From Pseudomonas sp. IPO3778 (GTDB lineage Bacteria > Pseudomonadota > Gammaproteobacteria > Pseudomonadales > Pseudomonadaceae), in assembly GCF_013386825.1 (NCBI RefSeq), contig NZ_JACARC010000041.1:139274-203273 (forward strand): a stretch of 64,000 nucleotides of DNA, in the 5' to 3' direction. The position numbers were made by a program, and so were the translations under genes. Positions 1 through 9,227 of the stretch are shown piece by piece. Each line of letters opens with the position of its first letter. Within the stretch, counting starts at the first letter, position 1. The notes under the pieces were generated by a model. That model did not search any database, was not told the DNA's origin, and saw only the letters and a list, made by a program, of their open reading frames with translations.

Positions 1-255
1 CATCAATCCCGTAACACCTGGGTCCATCTGCGCGATATGTTCCTGCACCCGTTGCAGATTGTTCCGATTGGTCTGCAATGACGCAGGGCTGGCAGCTTTT
101 GCATTGCGTATATCGGTCCATGGAACTACCGGGCGCGGCGCTTTAAAACGAAGATCGCCGATGGGCGCGGCAGCATACGGCACGCCTCTGAATACCGTAA
201 CGCCGTCGATAGTGGATCCCATCAGAGGGCCATCAGCAGTTTGTATGATTAACAT
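1..255 (-). CDS. Type-B carboxylesterase, N-terminal part (cut by window edge)
   Basis: The 85 residues visible on the minus strand read like the start of a type-B carboxylesterase/para-nitrobenzyl esterase. They contain a short beta-strand opening with ADGPLMGSTIDGVTVFRGVP, then YAAAPIGDLRFKAPRP and a PW pair. This is the family's G-x-x-x-G, F-x-G-(V/I)-PYA-x-P-x-G-x-x-R-F signature. Such enzymes hydrolyse carboxylic esters with a Ser-Glu-His triad, which lies beyond the window edge and cannot be checked. The ATG at 253-255 has a GGAG ribosome site about eight bases upstream. There is no signal peptide, so a cytoplasmic enzyme is expected. The gene diverges from the alpha/beta hydrolase at 626 across a 370-base gap holding a palindromic site. 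Confidence 0.8.
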   Translation of the reverse strand, partial: MLIIQTADGPLMGSTIDGVTVFRGVPYAAAPIGDLRFKAPRPVVPWTDIRNAKAASPASLQTNRNNLQRVQEHIAQMDPGVTGLM

Positions 256-495
256 GGAACTCTCCAAACAGGTTATTTGGCCACGGGAAGCCAGAGCATT
301 AGTTGCCCAATCGACATCAATTCAACGTGATAGCGTCGCAAGTATCGGAAGGTAGGTCAGTGGCGCCGGGAGCACCTGACAAAGTGTTGCCATAAGAGTA
401 GGAATATCCCCTGATGGGCACAATAAGTACTATCTGCCATTGATGCCGAGTCGAAGCCACGCGGCCATCAGTGAGGCGCCCAATTATTTCCAGGC

Positions 496-542
496 CACTA
501 TCTCCACACTATCTGGATAGTGCTGTCGCGCAGTACTGGATA
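496..542. promoter_or_regulatory. Palindromic candidate AraC-type operator in the divergent 256-625 region
   Basis: The 370-base gap between the partial esterase and the hydrolase holds no convincing gene. It contains CACTATCT twice (496-503 and 507-514, 11-base period), the perfect inverted repeat CACTATC-TG-GATAGTG (507-522) and a second GGATA at 538-542. The segment CACACTATCTGGATA (505-519) matches 14 of 15 bases of the element at 11367-11381 in front of the dioxygenase operon. GGNTA is the conserved half of XylS/BenR-type sites (TGCA-N6-GGNTA). The TGCA half is not well conserved here, so the regulator assignment is inference. Confidence 0.5.
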
Positions 543-625
543 CAGTCGAGAACGCCTGCATTCCAGGGCGATCCACAGCGCCCTGGCCTTGCCCTCAATT
601 CGTCCTCGATTGGAGCGTTTCACCT

Positions 626-1438
626 ATGAGCCTATCCCCTACCCCACACTCGGCGCTGGCAGGTAAAGATGAGTACCTGATAGAGGGCATTCGTGTAGAG
701 CGGTATCCGCGAAGCGGTCCTGGGCCGTCGGTGCCGCTGATTTGCGTACACGGTGGTGGCCAGGCGTCATGGTGCTGGGACGATTTTGCGCCGGTGCTGC
801 AGCAAGGCGGGTTTGACGTGCATGCCCTCAATTGGCGTGGGAGAAACGGCTCGGCCGCTGTGGATCCTGAATGGTTTCTCACCGCATCGATTGCCGATGT
901 GGTGAAGGACATTGCGGCCGTTGCTGCCCAATTCGAGCAACCACCGATACTGATCGGCCATTCGATGGGCGGCCTGGCCTGCCAGTTGTATGCCCAGGAC
1001 TTTCCGGTCAAGGCGTTGTTGCTGCTGACGCCCGTGGTTCCAAGCCAAGTCAACGCGCCGATCATCGAGTTGCCGATCGATTATTCGATGCCGTGGGGGC
1101 CCTTGCCGCTGGAGATGGCCAAGGCGTTGTTTTTCCAGGGGCTGGACGATGCGCAGTGCGCGCATTTCTATCCCATGCTGGTACCCGAGTCGCCCCTGCG
1201 TTGCTTTGAGGCGACGCGCTGGACGTTGCCTGTGACGGTCGAGCGTATCCGCATGCCCACGTTGATTATCTCCGGAGCGCTGGATGCCCTCACGCCCGCC
1301 AGCACCGGCCAGCGCCTGGCCGAACTCTTTGGTGCCGAACACCGCCTGGAGACCGCCCTGGGGCATAACGTGCTACTGGGGCAAGGCGGCAAGGACGTCG
1401 CGCAAAGCGTTTTGCCGTGGCTTGCCAGCCATACCTGA
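626..1438 (+). CDS. Alpha/beta hydrolase
   Basis: This is a 270-residue single-domain alpha/beta-hydrolase. HGGGQ near residue 42 forms the oxyanion-hole strand turn. GHSMGG (Ser113) is the nucleophile elbow, SGALDALTP carries the likely acid and LGHNVLLG the likely catalytic His. There is no signal peptide, so the enzyme is cytoplasmic. The fold covers esterases, lactonases and C-C hydrolases, so the substrate cannot be read from sequence. The upstream palindrome shared with the ring-hydroxylating operon suggests a role in the same catabolic regulon, perhaps releasing an aromatic acid from an ester. That link is inference. Confidence 0.88.
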   Translation: MSLSPTPHSALAGKDEYLIEGIRVERYPRSGPGPSVPLICVHGGGQASWCWDDFAPVLQQGGFDVHALNWRGRNGSAAVDPEWFLTASIADVVKDIAAVAAQFEQPPILIGHSMGGLACQLYAQDFPVKALLLLTPVVPSQVNAPIIELPIDYSMPWGPLPLEMAKALFFQGLDDAQCAHFYPMLVPESPLRCFEATRWTLPVTVERIRMPTLIISGALDALTPASTGQRLAELFGAEHRLETALGHNVLLGQGGKDVAQSVLPWLASHT

Positions 1439-1623
1439 TACGACGGTCGCCCATGGATGGGCCTCTTGCGCACATGATCAAGACGACTGTGAACCCTGGC
1501 AGACGGTGCGAATTGTTGTGAAACGCCCGTTCACAACAACGTCATCAATGACCCATTGCCTTAGGCTTGCCTCAGCAGACACGCAATGACGTGCCGAACA
1601 ATTGCACTTTTGAGGCGCAAACA

Positions 1624-4600
1624 ATGGCGAAGATCCAAAGTGATATCCCCCTTTCTTCCGACACTACCAAGGCAGGTTCGCGTTTCGAGAAAGCGCTGGA
1701 GCACTCCAGGGTCTTAGCCGCGAAAAAGCCAGACTCCACACCACCGCGCGAGGCGAAAGCGGATGAGTCCGCGCCGGCCTTCCTGGAGTACCAGACCATT
1801 GAGGCGCCCGGCAAACATGGCAAGGGAACGATTCGCTACACCACCCATGACGGTGACAATGTCGTCGTCAACCAAGCCACCGCGCCCAAGTTGTACGAGC
1901 AAGTCCTCAAGGACCAACTCACCCAGCAGGCCCAGCTGAGTGGCTACAACGTCTCGCTGGATAACGGCGACACCCTCAGCTACGCCGACCACATCACCGA
2001 GATCGACACCCGCCACGCCGACAAAGGCGTGATCACCTACACATTCGGCGCCAACCAGTGGGTCATCAACAACACCCTGACCCCGGACACCTTCAACCGC
2101 TTGATGCATGCCAAGGATGCCCTGGCGTTCAAGCAGGAAGGCTATCAACTGGTGGGCAGCGCCCAGACACTGCCGGCAAGCAGCAGTGACTATAAAAGCA
2201 TCGTGCACAAGGACAATGGCGTAATCCTGGTGGAAACCAACGACGGCAAACGCTACGCCGTGTCCGAGGCACTCAACCCTGAGCTCTCCGCACAACTGGG
2301 GTATCAGGGGGATGTGCAAAAGCTCCTCGATAAAGGCAAGGCCGAGGGTTACGGGCTGGTGTCTTCACTGCCTGCCGACTACGACATCAGCAAGCTGAGC
2401 GTCGAGTCCATCGATGAAAACACCGGTGTGATCCAGTTCCAGTACGACGGGCAGAAATACCTGCTGCCACCCGGCGACGCCAATGAAGCGGAAGTCAGCC
2501 TGCCACCCGGCATTCGGATCGGCCTGGCCGGTGCCAATGACAAATCCCCAAGCCTGGAAATGCGCGGCACACGCCTGTATGAGCTGCTCAGTGCGCTGAA
2601 GCAGACCGAGGGCAGCGTGGCCCACGATGCCCTGGTCAACGCGATCAAGAACAAAGACTACCTGGCTCACGATACCGAGGCGCCCTCCTCCGTGGCCGAT
2701 ATCGACAACATCCATGCCTACAGCGAAGGCGACGTGCAGGTGGTCACCCTGAAAAACGGCAAGACCATCACCGTTATCGAAGCCCTTGCACCGCAGTCAT
2801 TCCAGGCCTATGCCGAATCCGCGAAGACCCTGGACGGCATCAACCGCGCCCAAGGCGATGGCTATCGCCTGGCCACCGAGGCGGATTACCTACCCTCCAC
2901 CGAGGACATTTCCAGCGTGGGCGGCGTCGGCGAGTATGGCCCCGGCCTGATCGCGTTCACCTACCAGAAGCCGGGCGGTGAGCTGGAAAAAATCGTGGTC
3001 AGTCAAGCCAGCACGCCGGATATGTTCGCGCAAATTGCCGGGCACCGTGATGACATCACTGAACAGATCAACGACGTCGATGAGCTGCGCAAGCAGTACG
3101 GCCTGCCGCCCTCCAGCGAATTGAACGTCAATGACTTGCCCACCACGGAAAAGGATGAAGACGGCAACGCGCTGAGCATTCAGGACCTGACCTTGCAGAA
3201 CCTGGTCAAGGAATACCGCGCGGGGGTCGAGAACGGCAGCATCGGCGCCGACGATCCACGCGCCAAGTTCCTGCGGGCCCTGGAAGCCAGAAGCATGGCG
3301 GATAACGGCATGACGGTGATCCCGGAACATGGCCGTGGCTACAAATCCGATGCCAGCGACCCCATCGATGTCACCAGCCGCGATGTGCGCGATGAAATCT
3401 TCGACACCCAAGCCATCGACCAAACCCTGGCCGAACTCAGTGGCGACAAGACCATCGCCGCCGACATGGACCGCTTCGACAAGGACGCCAGGACCAAAGT
3501 GGACGGTGGCGAAGGCAAAATCACGGAAGTCGAGGACACGCTCAAAAGCAGCGCCAACTCCGAAGGCTTTCGCAACTACATCAAGTCCCTGCAAGACAGC
3601 GGCAAGACCGAACTGGCCCAGCAGGAAATCCAGCAAACCTACCTGGGACTGGCGCAGATCGATCCGGCCATTGCTGAACAGTTCAAGGGCGACCTCAGCC
3701 GCGACACCATGATCATGGACCTCGACGCGATCATCGGGGACCCGAGCAAAATCACCGAAGACAACAGCGCATTGGCAGCCATCGACACCACCAAATACTG
3801 GCTGCGGGCCGCACGCGGCATGACCGACATCCCGACGCAACTGATCAACACCTGGGAAACCACGGTCCAGAAATTCATGAACAACAAGGCCGACGCCGCG
3901 GCCTTCAGCAAGATCTACGCGGAGCTGGGCGATAAGTACATGCGCAGCGGCAGCATCACCCAGGCGGACATCCAGGACGCGCTCTCTGCCGAGAAAAACG
4001 TCTTCAAGTCACTCTCCTCTACCGAGAAAGACAGCCTCACCAAGATGTTCACCACCATGAAAGACACCGGCACGCTGGGCTCCATGTCCGGGTTGTTCGG
4101 GCTGGCGCGCGGGATCTACCAGTTGCATGGCAATGCCGGGCACATGGCCGATACCCCGGAGGGACGCCTGGGCATCGCCGCCGACTTCATGACCTTCTCC
4201 AGTTTCTCCAACGGGTTCCTCACCCTGGGCTCAAAAACCGCCGACCTGATCCTCAAGACCAAGATTTACGACAACCTGGGCTTGAGCAAAGCCATTCCCG
4301 ACATGTGGCGCCAACCCCCCGGCGGCCCGGTGCCGCCCATCGACATCAAATCCGACCTGGCCGAACACTTGGCCCATCAGGACTTCCTGCCCGACAAGCC
4401 GGACATGCGGATTCCCGACGGCAAGGGCGGTTTCCGCGTCCAGTCGGGCGGGGGCAATAGCGGTGGGTCCTGGATTACCGATGCCAACGGTGGCGGTGCT
4501 GTGCGCGGTACCGGCCTGGACAAAGCCGCCACCTACGCCAACTACGACGCCGAGGCATTCAAGTCCGGTTACCTGAACGGTGAGTACAACACCAAGTACC

Positions 4601-5307
4601 GCATCGCCGGTGCTGGCAACGCCAGCCGGATCGCAGGCTCGGTCTCGCGGTTCATTGGCTCTTCTGCCGACCTGGCGGGGGCCGTCACCGGGGTCGTGCT
4701 CGGCGCTTTCGGTATTCGTGACGGGCTGAAGAACCATGACTCGCTGCAGACGGCGTCAGGCTTTCTGGGGGTGTTCGGCGGTGCCAGCGGCGTGGTGGCA
4801 GGTATCGCCAGCGTCAACGGTGCGTGGGGCCTGATCGGCGGTGCGGCCGGCCGGGTGATCGGCGCCCTGGGTCCGGTAGGCTTTGTGGCCAGCGCAGTGC
4901 TTGGTTTTGTCGGGGCCATCCTCGGCACCATCAAATCCAAGAAGCTGCACAAGATTTCCGGGCAGAAATGGGACCAGCTCAAGCAGTTCGAGAAAGATGG
5001 CCTGCTGCAACCCAATGGGGCGAACAACTATGTTTGGCTGCAAACCTACCTCGCCAATAATCGCCAGCGCGACGCACCTGTCGGGCAGAGCATCTTTGAT
5101 TTTCGCGAGAAGGAATTCAAGGGCGAAGACAGTACCCATAACGACTACATAGGCGACGGGTTAAACGAAAGGTCAAAAGATTTTGCGTTCGCCAGTGGCC
5201 ATGCTTACACCTTTCTTGATGATGAAGGCAAAGAGCATACCTACATCAGTGGCTATGGCTATTTCGAACCCGAGGAAGACGGTTTGCCCAGGTTAGGGGG
5301 CAGCTAG
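1624..5307 (+). CDS. Large repeat protein with C-terminal membrane-active region, possibly HrpF/HrpK/NolX-like
   Basis: The protein has 1227 residues from the ATG at 1624, which follows a GAGGCG ribosome site; an in-frame TTG at 1567 is less likely. Residues ~50-520 contain about five degenerate 65-75-residue units of the form I-(hydrophilic)-GVI-x-Y-x-x-(N/D)G-(K/Q)-x-(Y/W)-x-(V/I), a Leu-rich helix, then GY-x-L-V. The middle (~520-900) is helical and acidic. The C-terminal third is Gly-rich and then strongly hydrophobic (~1015-1110, runs such as AGAVTGVVLGAFGIRDG and GFVASAVLGFVGAILGTI). No Sec signal is seen. Repeats plus hydrophobic C-terminal segments recall type III translocon proteins HrpF/NolX and HrpK, but I recognise this only weakly and no type III genes lie nearby. 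Membrane insertion or contact-dependent toxicity is an alternative. The gene is monocistronic and ends at a strong terminator. Confidence 0.8.
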   Translation: MAKIQSDIPLSSDTTKAGSRFEKALEHSRVLAAKKPDSTPPREAKADESAPAFLEYQTIEAPGKHGKGTIRYTTHDGDNVVVNQATAPKLYEQVLKDQLTQQAQLSGYNVSLDNGDTLSYADHITEIDTRHADKGVITYTFGANQWVINNTLTPDTFNRLMHAKDALAFKQEGYQLVGSAQTLPASSSDYKSIVHKDNGVILVETNDGKRYAVSEALNPELSAQLGYQGDVQKLLDKGKAEGYGLVSSLPADYDISKLSVESIDENTGVIQFQYDGQKYLLPPGDANEAEVSLPPGIRIGLAGANDKSPSLEMRGTRLYELLSALKQTEGSVAHDALVNAIKNKDYLAHDTEAPSSVADIDNIHAYSEGDVQVVTLKNGKTITVIEALAPQSFQAYAESAKTLDGINRAQGDGYRLATEADYLPSTEDISSVGGVGEYGPGLIAFTYQKPGGELEKIVVSQASTPDMFAQIAGHRDDITEQINDVDELRKQYGLPPSSELNVNDLPTTEKDEDGNALSIQDLTLQNLVKEYRAGVENGSIGADDPRAKFLRALEARSMADNGMTVIPEHGRGYKSDASDPIDVTSRDVRDEIFDTQAIDQTLAELSGDKTIAADMDRFDKDARTKVDGGEGKITEVEDTLKSSANSEGFRNYIKSLQDSGKTELAQQEIQQTYLGLAQIDPAIAEQFKGDLSRDTMIMDLDAIIGDPSKITEDNSALAAIDTTKYWLRAARGMTDIPTQLINTWETTVQKFMNNKADAAAFSKIYAELGDKYMRSGSITQADIQDALSAEKNVFKSLSSTEKDSLTKMFTTMKDTGTLGSMSGLFGLARGIYQLHGNAGHMADTPEGRLGIAADFMTFSSFSNGFLTLGSKTADLILKTKIYDNLGLSKAIPDMWRQPPGGPVPPIDIKSDLAEHLAHQDFLPDKPDMRIPDGKGGFRVQSGGGNSGGSWITDANGGGAVRGTGLDKAATYANYDAEAFKSGYLNGEYNTKYRIAGAGNASRIAGSVSRFIGSSADLAGAVTGVVLGAFGIRDGLKNHDSLQTASGFLGVFGGASGVVAGIASVNGAWGLIGGAAGRVIGALGPVGFVASAVLGFVGAILGTIKSKKLHKISGQKWDQLKQFEKDGLLQPNGANNYVWLQTYLANNRQRDAPVGQSIFDFREKEFKGEDSTHNDYIGDGLNERSKDFAFASGHAYTFLDDEGKEHTYISGYGYFEPEEDGLPRLGGS

Positions 5308-5314
5308 TCAAAGC

Positions 5315-5343
5315 AAACCCAGGCGTTGGCCTGGGTTTTTTTA
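5315..5343 (+). terminator. Rho-independent terminator
   Basis: The inverted repeat ACCCAGG / CCTGGGT with a short GC loop is followed directly by seven T residues, eight bases after the stop of the large repeat gene. It also sits just beyond the stop of the convergent aldehyde dehydrogenase and may limit read-through from both sides. Confidence 0.9.
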
Positions 5344-5347
5344 TGCC

Positions 5348-6790
5348 TCAAAACGGCAATTGACGCTCACCGAGTTGCACGGTTACCCACTTCAGTTCGG
5401 TCATGTCCTGGACTGAATAGCGGCCGTTTTCCTTGCCGTGCCCGCTGTCCTTCACGCCGCCGAAAGGCGCGTTGGGGTCGTCGTCGAAGGCGTTGTCGTT
5501 GATGTGCACAGACCCTGCTTGCACCCGGAGGGCAAAATCAAACGACTTTTGCAGATCGTTGGTGATGATGCCGGAAGACAAGCCATAACGACTGTCGTTG
5601 GCCAGTTCCAGCGCATGCTCATAATCGCGGGCTTCGTAGATCGACGCCAATGGGCCGAAACTCTCCTCCTGGTAGACCGTCATGCCGGGCTTGACGCCAA
5701 CCAGCACCGAAGGCTCGAACACCGTGCCATGGCGTTCTCCGCCGGCCAGCAAGGTCGCACCTTTGGCCAGTGCATCGTCGATATGCCCCCTGATGAAATC
5801 GGCCTGTTGCGGGTTGATCAACGGCCCGACGGCCGTCGTCGGCAGTGCCGGGTCACCGTACGGGATGCTGCGGACCTTCTCGGCGAACGCGGCGCAAAAG
5901 CGCTCATACAACGGCGCTTCGACGATGATTCGCGAGTTGGCCATGCACACCTGGCCCTGGTTGAAGTAAATCCCGAAGGCGGCCGAGCGCACCGCATAGT
6001 CCAGATCGGCATCGGCCAGTATCACCACCGGGCTTTTGCCGCCCAACTCCAGGACGAGCCGTTTTGAGTAACGGCCTGCCAACTCGGAAAGCACTCGCCC
6101 GACCGCTGCGGAACCGGTGAACGTCACCAGTTTTACCCGGGTATCGGCAAACAGCGTGTCACCTATCGCCTCGTTCGTCGTCGGGATCACGCTGAGCACG
6201 CCCGGTGGCAGCCCGGCCTCCTCAAGAGTTTCGGCAAACAACAAGGCGGCCAGCGGCGTATAGGGTGAAGGTTTGAGGATGAAGCTGTTACCGGCCGCCA
6301 GCGCCGGGGCGAGTTTTTTTCCGTTGAGCAGCAAGGGGGCATTGAACGGCCCGATGCCGGCGACGACTCCCAGTGGCTGGCGGATCGACATGGAAATACG
6401 CCCGGGCATGTCGGCAGGCATCGTCTCGCCCCTTACATCACGGGCTTGCCCGGCGGCGATGCGGAACGTGCTGATCATGTAGTCGCACTCGAACATCGCC
6501 TTGCCGAACACGTTGCCGCCCTCCTCGATCAGCACCTTGGCGATCTCCATGCGCCGCCGTTCGATGATATCGGCGGCCTTGCACAGGATCGATTCGCGCT
6601 CGCTGGCCAACGTCTTGCCCCAGGCCTTCTGCGCGTGTTCGGCACTGGCCAGCGCCACTTCTATGTCGGCCGCCGTCGCCAGGTGCACCCGGGCGATGAT
6701 CGCTTGGGTATACGGGTTGATCACGTCCTGCACGGGCTGCCCGGCAGACTCCCACGCACGACCATTGATGTAGGGGTAATAGGTCTTCAT
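5348..6790 (-). CDS. NAD(P)-dependent aromatic aldehyde dehydrogenase (vanillin/benzaldehyde/salicylaldehyde type)
   Basis: This 480-residue ALDH-superfamily enzyme oxidises an aldehyde to the acid. The cofactor loop FTGSAAVG, the general base in LELGGKSP and the catalytic Cys in FNQGQVCMANSR are all present, as is EESFGP. The overall length and the PFGGVKDSGHG C-terminus are closest to benzaldehyde, vanillin and salicylaldehyde dehydrogenases, though exact specificity is not readable. The ATG at 6790 is chosen because AGGAG lies eight bases upstream; a longer reading frame has no ribosome site. It diverges from a FeaR-like AraC gene, the arrangement seen for feaR/feaB-type loci, so induction by an aromatic amine or aldehyde is plausible. 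Confidence 0.9.
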   Translation of the reverse strand: MKTYYPYINGRAWESAGQPVQDVINPYTQAIIARVHLATAADIEVALASAEHAQKAWGKTLASERESILCKAADIIERRRMEIAKVLIEEGGNVFGKAMFECDYMISTFRIAAGQARDVRGETMPADMPGRISMSIRQPLGVVAGIGPFNAPLLLNGKKLAPALAAGNSFILKPSPYTPLAALLFAETLEEAGLPPGVLSVIPTTNEAIGDTLFADTRVKLVTFTGSAAVGRVLSELAGRYSKRLVLELGGKSPVVILADADLDYAVRSAAFGIYFNQGQVCMANSRIIVEAPLYERFCAAFAEKVRSIPYGDPALPTTAVGPLINPQQADFIRGHIDDALAKGATLLAGGERHGTVFEPSVLVGVKPGMTVYQEESFGPLASIYEARDYEHALELANDSRYGLSSGIITNDLQKSFDFALRVQAGSVHINDNAFDDDPNAPFGGVKDSGHGKENGRYSVQDMTELKWVTVQLGERQLPF

Positions 6791-6835
6791 GGTGATACTC
6801 CTGTGTTCCGGTCGGTACCGGTCGCGCAAATTTGC

Positions 6836-6855
6836 CGATTAACTGGATAGTCGCC
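6836..6855. promoter_or_regulatory. GGATAGT half-site between aldehyde dehydrogenase and AraC gene
   Basis: The 198-base divergent region contains AACTGGATAGTCGCC, with GGATAGT at 6845-6851. It matches one arm of the palindrome at 507-522. It lies about 50 bases upstream of the aldehyde dehydrogenase start and about 140 bases upstream of the AraC gene. It is a candidate activator site for the dehydrogenase; the assignment rests only on repetition of the motif in this region. Confidence 0.35.
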
Positions 6856-6988
6856 ACCCCTGCTCAACCCTAAGATGAGCCAGCCGGGGCGCGGTAGCGG
6901 GGCCATTATTGGCAACGCCCGGCGCCTCGGTCTTGGACTGGTGCGCCGCTCTGACAGGTCAAGAGCGCACAGAACCCGGAGGTGAGCC

Positions 6989-7933
6989 ATGGGGCAGTGG
7001 AAGGTCTGGAATACCGACGGGTTGCCGGTGGACAAGGCGTTGGTGGTGTGGAACGAGGCGATCTCTTCGGCGTTCCTCGACGTGCGCACCGAGCGACGGG
7101 AACATCACCCTGTGTTCAATGCGCGCCTGCAATCACTGGAGGCGGGCGAGCTTTGTGTGAATCGACTGCAAGCCCCGTCGTACAGCGTGGCAGGCGGCGG
7201 CGACAGCACCCACGAATGGGCGTTCATCAACCTGCATCATCAAGGCACCTGCCAATTGCGCCAGCACGGGCGCGAGCAGTCGATCGGCCCCGGGGATGTC
7301 AGCCTCAACCTGGGGTGCTCGCCGTTCGACTTCAGTTTCGCCGCAGGGCTGGGCATCACCTGCCTGCGTCTGCCACTGGCCCTTCTGGCTTCGCGCACCC
7401 AGCGCCTGAGTGACGCAGTGGCCAGGCCGCTGCCGGTCGGCGCGCCCACCCAGCTGTTTGTCGGTTATGCCCATCACCTGGCACAGAGCATCGACGCGCT
7501 GCAGGCCTGGCAGGTCCCCCAGGCCACCCATTGCCTCATGGACCTGCTGGCCCTGGCGGTCGACAGCCATCACGCCCCTGACGAGAACACCCGCAGCAGT
7601 GTGCGCGAGGCGCTCTACCAGCGGGCACGTCGCTTTTTGATCGAACACCAGGGCGATGCGGCACTCTCCCCCCTGGACCTTGCGGCCCATTTGCATATGG
7701 CACCGCGCACGCTCCAGTGCCTGTTCCAGGAGCACCACACCACCTTCACCAAAACCCTGCTGGAGTTGCGCCTGCTCACCGCCCGCCAGCTCATGGCCAG
7801 GGCGCCTCAATTGCAGGTGGCGCAGGTGGCGTACCGTGTCGGCTTTTCCGATCTGTCGTATTTCAACCGAACCTTCAGGCGCCGCTTTGGCATGACCCCG
7901 GGCGAGCAACGACGCAGTGAAAACGTCAGTTGA
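6989..7933 (+). CDS. AraC-family transcriptional activator, FeaR-like
   Basis: The protein has 314 residues. Residues ~1-195 form a cupin-type ligand domain of the AraC_binding_2 (FeaR-like) class, with HEWAFINLHHQG and the IGPGDVSLNL turn. Residues ~205-312 carry two helix-turn-helix motifs ending in the AraC signature VAYRVGFSDLSYFNRTFRRR and FGMTPGEQR. A GGAGGTG ribosome site precedes the ATG. It is divergent from the aldehyde dehydrogenase and upstream of the SphA-like channel gene, so it most likely activates one or both in response to an aromatic or amine-derived inducer. It is a separate lineage from the two AraC genes at 9228-11247. Confidence 0.9.
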   Translation: MGQWKVWNTDGLPVDKALVVWNEAISSAFLDVRTERREHHPVFNARLQSLEAGELCVNRLQAPSYSVAGGGDSTHEWAFINLHHQGTCQLRQHGREQSIGPGDVSLNLGCSPFDFSFAAGLGITCLRLPLALLASRTQRLSDAVARPLPVGAPTQLFVGYAHHLAQSIDALQAWQVPQATHCLMDLLALAVDSHHAPDENTRSSVREALYQRARRFLIEHQGDAALSPLDLAAHLHMAPRTLQCLFQEHHTTFTKTLLELRLLTARQLMARAPQLQVAQVAYRVGFSDLSYFNRTFRRRFGMTPGEQRRSENVS

Positions 7934-7981
7934 AGGACTGAACGGCCTCCCATTTCCGTCCTGTTTCTGCGCAAAAAAACA

Positions 7982-7988
7982 GGATAGT
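7982..7988 (+). promoter_or_regulatory. GGATAGT half-site upstream of SphA-like channel gene
   Basis: GGATAGT occurs in the 234-base gap between the AraC gene and the channel gene, about 180 bases before the GTG start. It repeats the half-site found at 516-522 and 6845-6851. An imperfect repeat CCTGTTT...AAACAGG surrounds it. It is a candidate activator site only. Confidence 0.35.
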
Positions 7989-8167
7989 AAAACGGTATAA
8001 CGCGGCTAGAGAACGTTGACTCAACAGCGCACCATCCCCTCAGTCGGCCACAGACTCGACCTTAATAACGAGCCGACCGCACTCACTACTTTCCACTGAC
8101 CTCACGAACCAGCCAGGTTTTCGTTCGTAGACCTGTGCACAACTAAAAACCGTTTGGAGCAAGCAGC

Positions 8168-9151
8168 GTGAAACATTTTTCGGATGTTGGGGATGATTGT
8201 GTTCGCCACTGCAGTCAGCTGATTTCAGTGTTACTCGTAGGCTGTTCAATCAGCACTGGCGTGTTGGCCACCGACCTCCCGGTGGTCAATCTCGGCGCCA
8301 CAAGCTTTTACGACGGTGCCGAAATTCCCGGTGGCAAAGGCTGGACGACGTCACTGTTCTATCAGAACTACAACGGCAGCAAGATCGTTGATAACAAAGG
8401 GCACGCGATTGGCTTGCCCAAGTCCACGACCAATATCGATAGCGTGCTGACCCAACTGGTCTATCAGGGCGAAGGCGGTCCTCTGAATGGCGACTGGGGC
8501 TTCTCGGCGATCTTGCCAGTGGTCACCAAAGCCGACGTCAATGACGGCCTGAACAATGCGGTGCTCGACGGCAAGGAAGGCGTGGCAGACCTCAATGTCG
8601 GTGTGTACTTGCAGTTCAAACCGATCATGGGTGAGCACGGCCCAGTCTTCGCGCAGCGGATCGAAGCGGATGTGATCGCACCTGTGGGCGATTACGACAA
8701 ACATACCGCCATCAACCCCGGCTCCAATTTCTGGTCGTTCAACCCCTATTGGGCGGCGACGTACTGGGCAACACCCAATACGACTATTTCCTGGCGCCTG
8801 CACTACTTGTGGAACGGCAAAAACAATGACCCCTCGCCTGAAACCTACGGTGCGAATGCCGATGATGTTCAGGCAGGTCAAGCCGTGCACCTGAACTTCA
8901 ACGGCTTGTATGCGTTTACCCCGGCGTTCTCCGCCGGCGTCAACGGCTATTGGCTGAACCAGTTCACCGATACCAAGATCGACGGCCATGAAGTCTCAGG
9001 GCGCCGGGAGAAAGTCTTCGCGATCGGGCCAGGGGCGATGTATGCCTTCTCTCGTGAGGACATCGTGGTCGCCAATATGTATTTTGAATCCGACGTGCGT
9101 AACCGGCCCGAGGGCGACCGTTTTGTGATGCGCTGGATCCATAAGTTGTAA
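8168..9151 (+). CDS. SphA/MetA-type outer-membrane channel for aromatic uptake
   Basis: This 327-residue exported beta-barrel protein belongs to the 'MetA-pathway of phenol degradation' (Phenol_MetA_deg, SphA) family. It has an N-terminal signal ending near GVLA|TDLP, then NLGATSFYDGAEIPGGKGW and alternating aromatic beta-strands such as FWSFNPYWAATYWAT, ending RFVMRWIHKL. Family members sit in the outer membrane and help hydrophobic aromatic substrates enter. The start is GTG at 8168, chosen because GGAG stands eight bases upstream. It is followed by a strong terminator, so it is probably monocistronic and controlled by one of the neighbouring AraC regulators. Confidence 0.87.
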   Translation: MKHFSDVGDDCVRHCSQLISVLLVGCSISTGVLATDLPVVNLGATSFYDGAEIPGGKGWTTSLFYQNYNGSKIVDNKGHAIGLPKSTTNIDSVLTQLVYQGEGGPLNGDWGFSAILPVVTKADVNDGLNNAVLDGKEGVADLNVGVYLQFKPIMGEHGPVFAQRIEADVIAPVGDYDKHTAINPGSNFWSFNPYWAATYWATPNTTISWRLHYLWNGKNNDPSPETYGANADDVQAGQAVHLNFNGLYAFTPAFSAGVNGYWLNQFTDTKIDGHEVSGRREKVFAIGPGAMYAFSREDIVVANMYFESDVRNRPEGDRFVMRWIHKL

Positions 9152-9170
9152 CGCCGCTTCAGTGCCAAAA

Positions 9171-9198
9171 AAGGCTGAACCCACCGGTTCAGCCTTTT
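9171..9198. terminator. Bidirectional Rho-independent terminator
   Basis: A perfect 11-base-pair stem, AAGGCTGAACC / GGTTCAGCCTT with loop CACC, is flanked by A and T tracts on the two sides. It lies between two convergent genes and can serve both. Confidence 0.92.
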
Positions 9199-9227
9199 GC
9201 ATTGCAGCGTACAAAAGAACGCAGGCT

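Noticed and set aside
59..355. Plus-strand frame of 98 codons at the left edge
   Set aside because: It is antisense to the carboxylesterase N-terminus, which shows a clear family signature.
1449..1462. GCCCAT-GG-ATGGGC hairpin after the alpha/beta hydrolase
   Set aside because: The loop is only two bases and no T-run follows, so it is not convincing as a terminator.
1567..1623. TTG start 19 codons upstream in the large repeat protein
   Set aside because: ATG 1624 has a better ribosome site, and the upstream codons lie in sequence without coding character.
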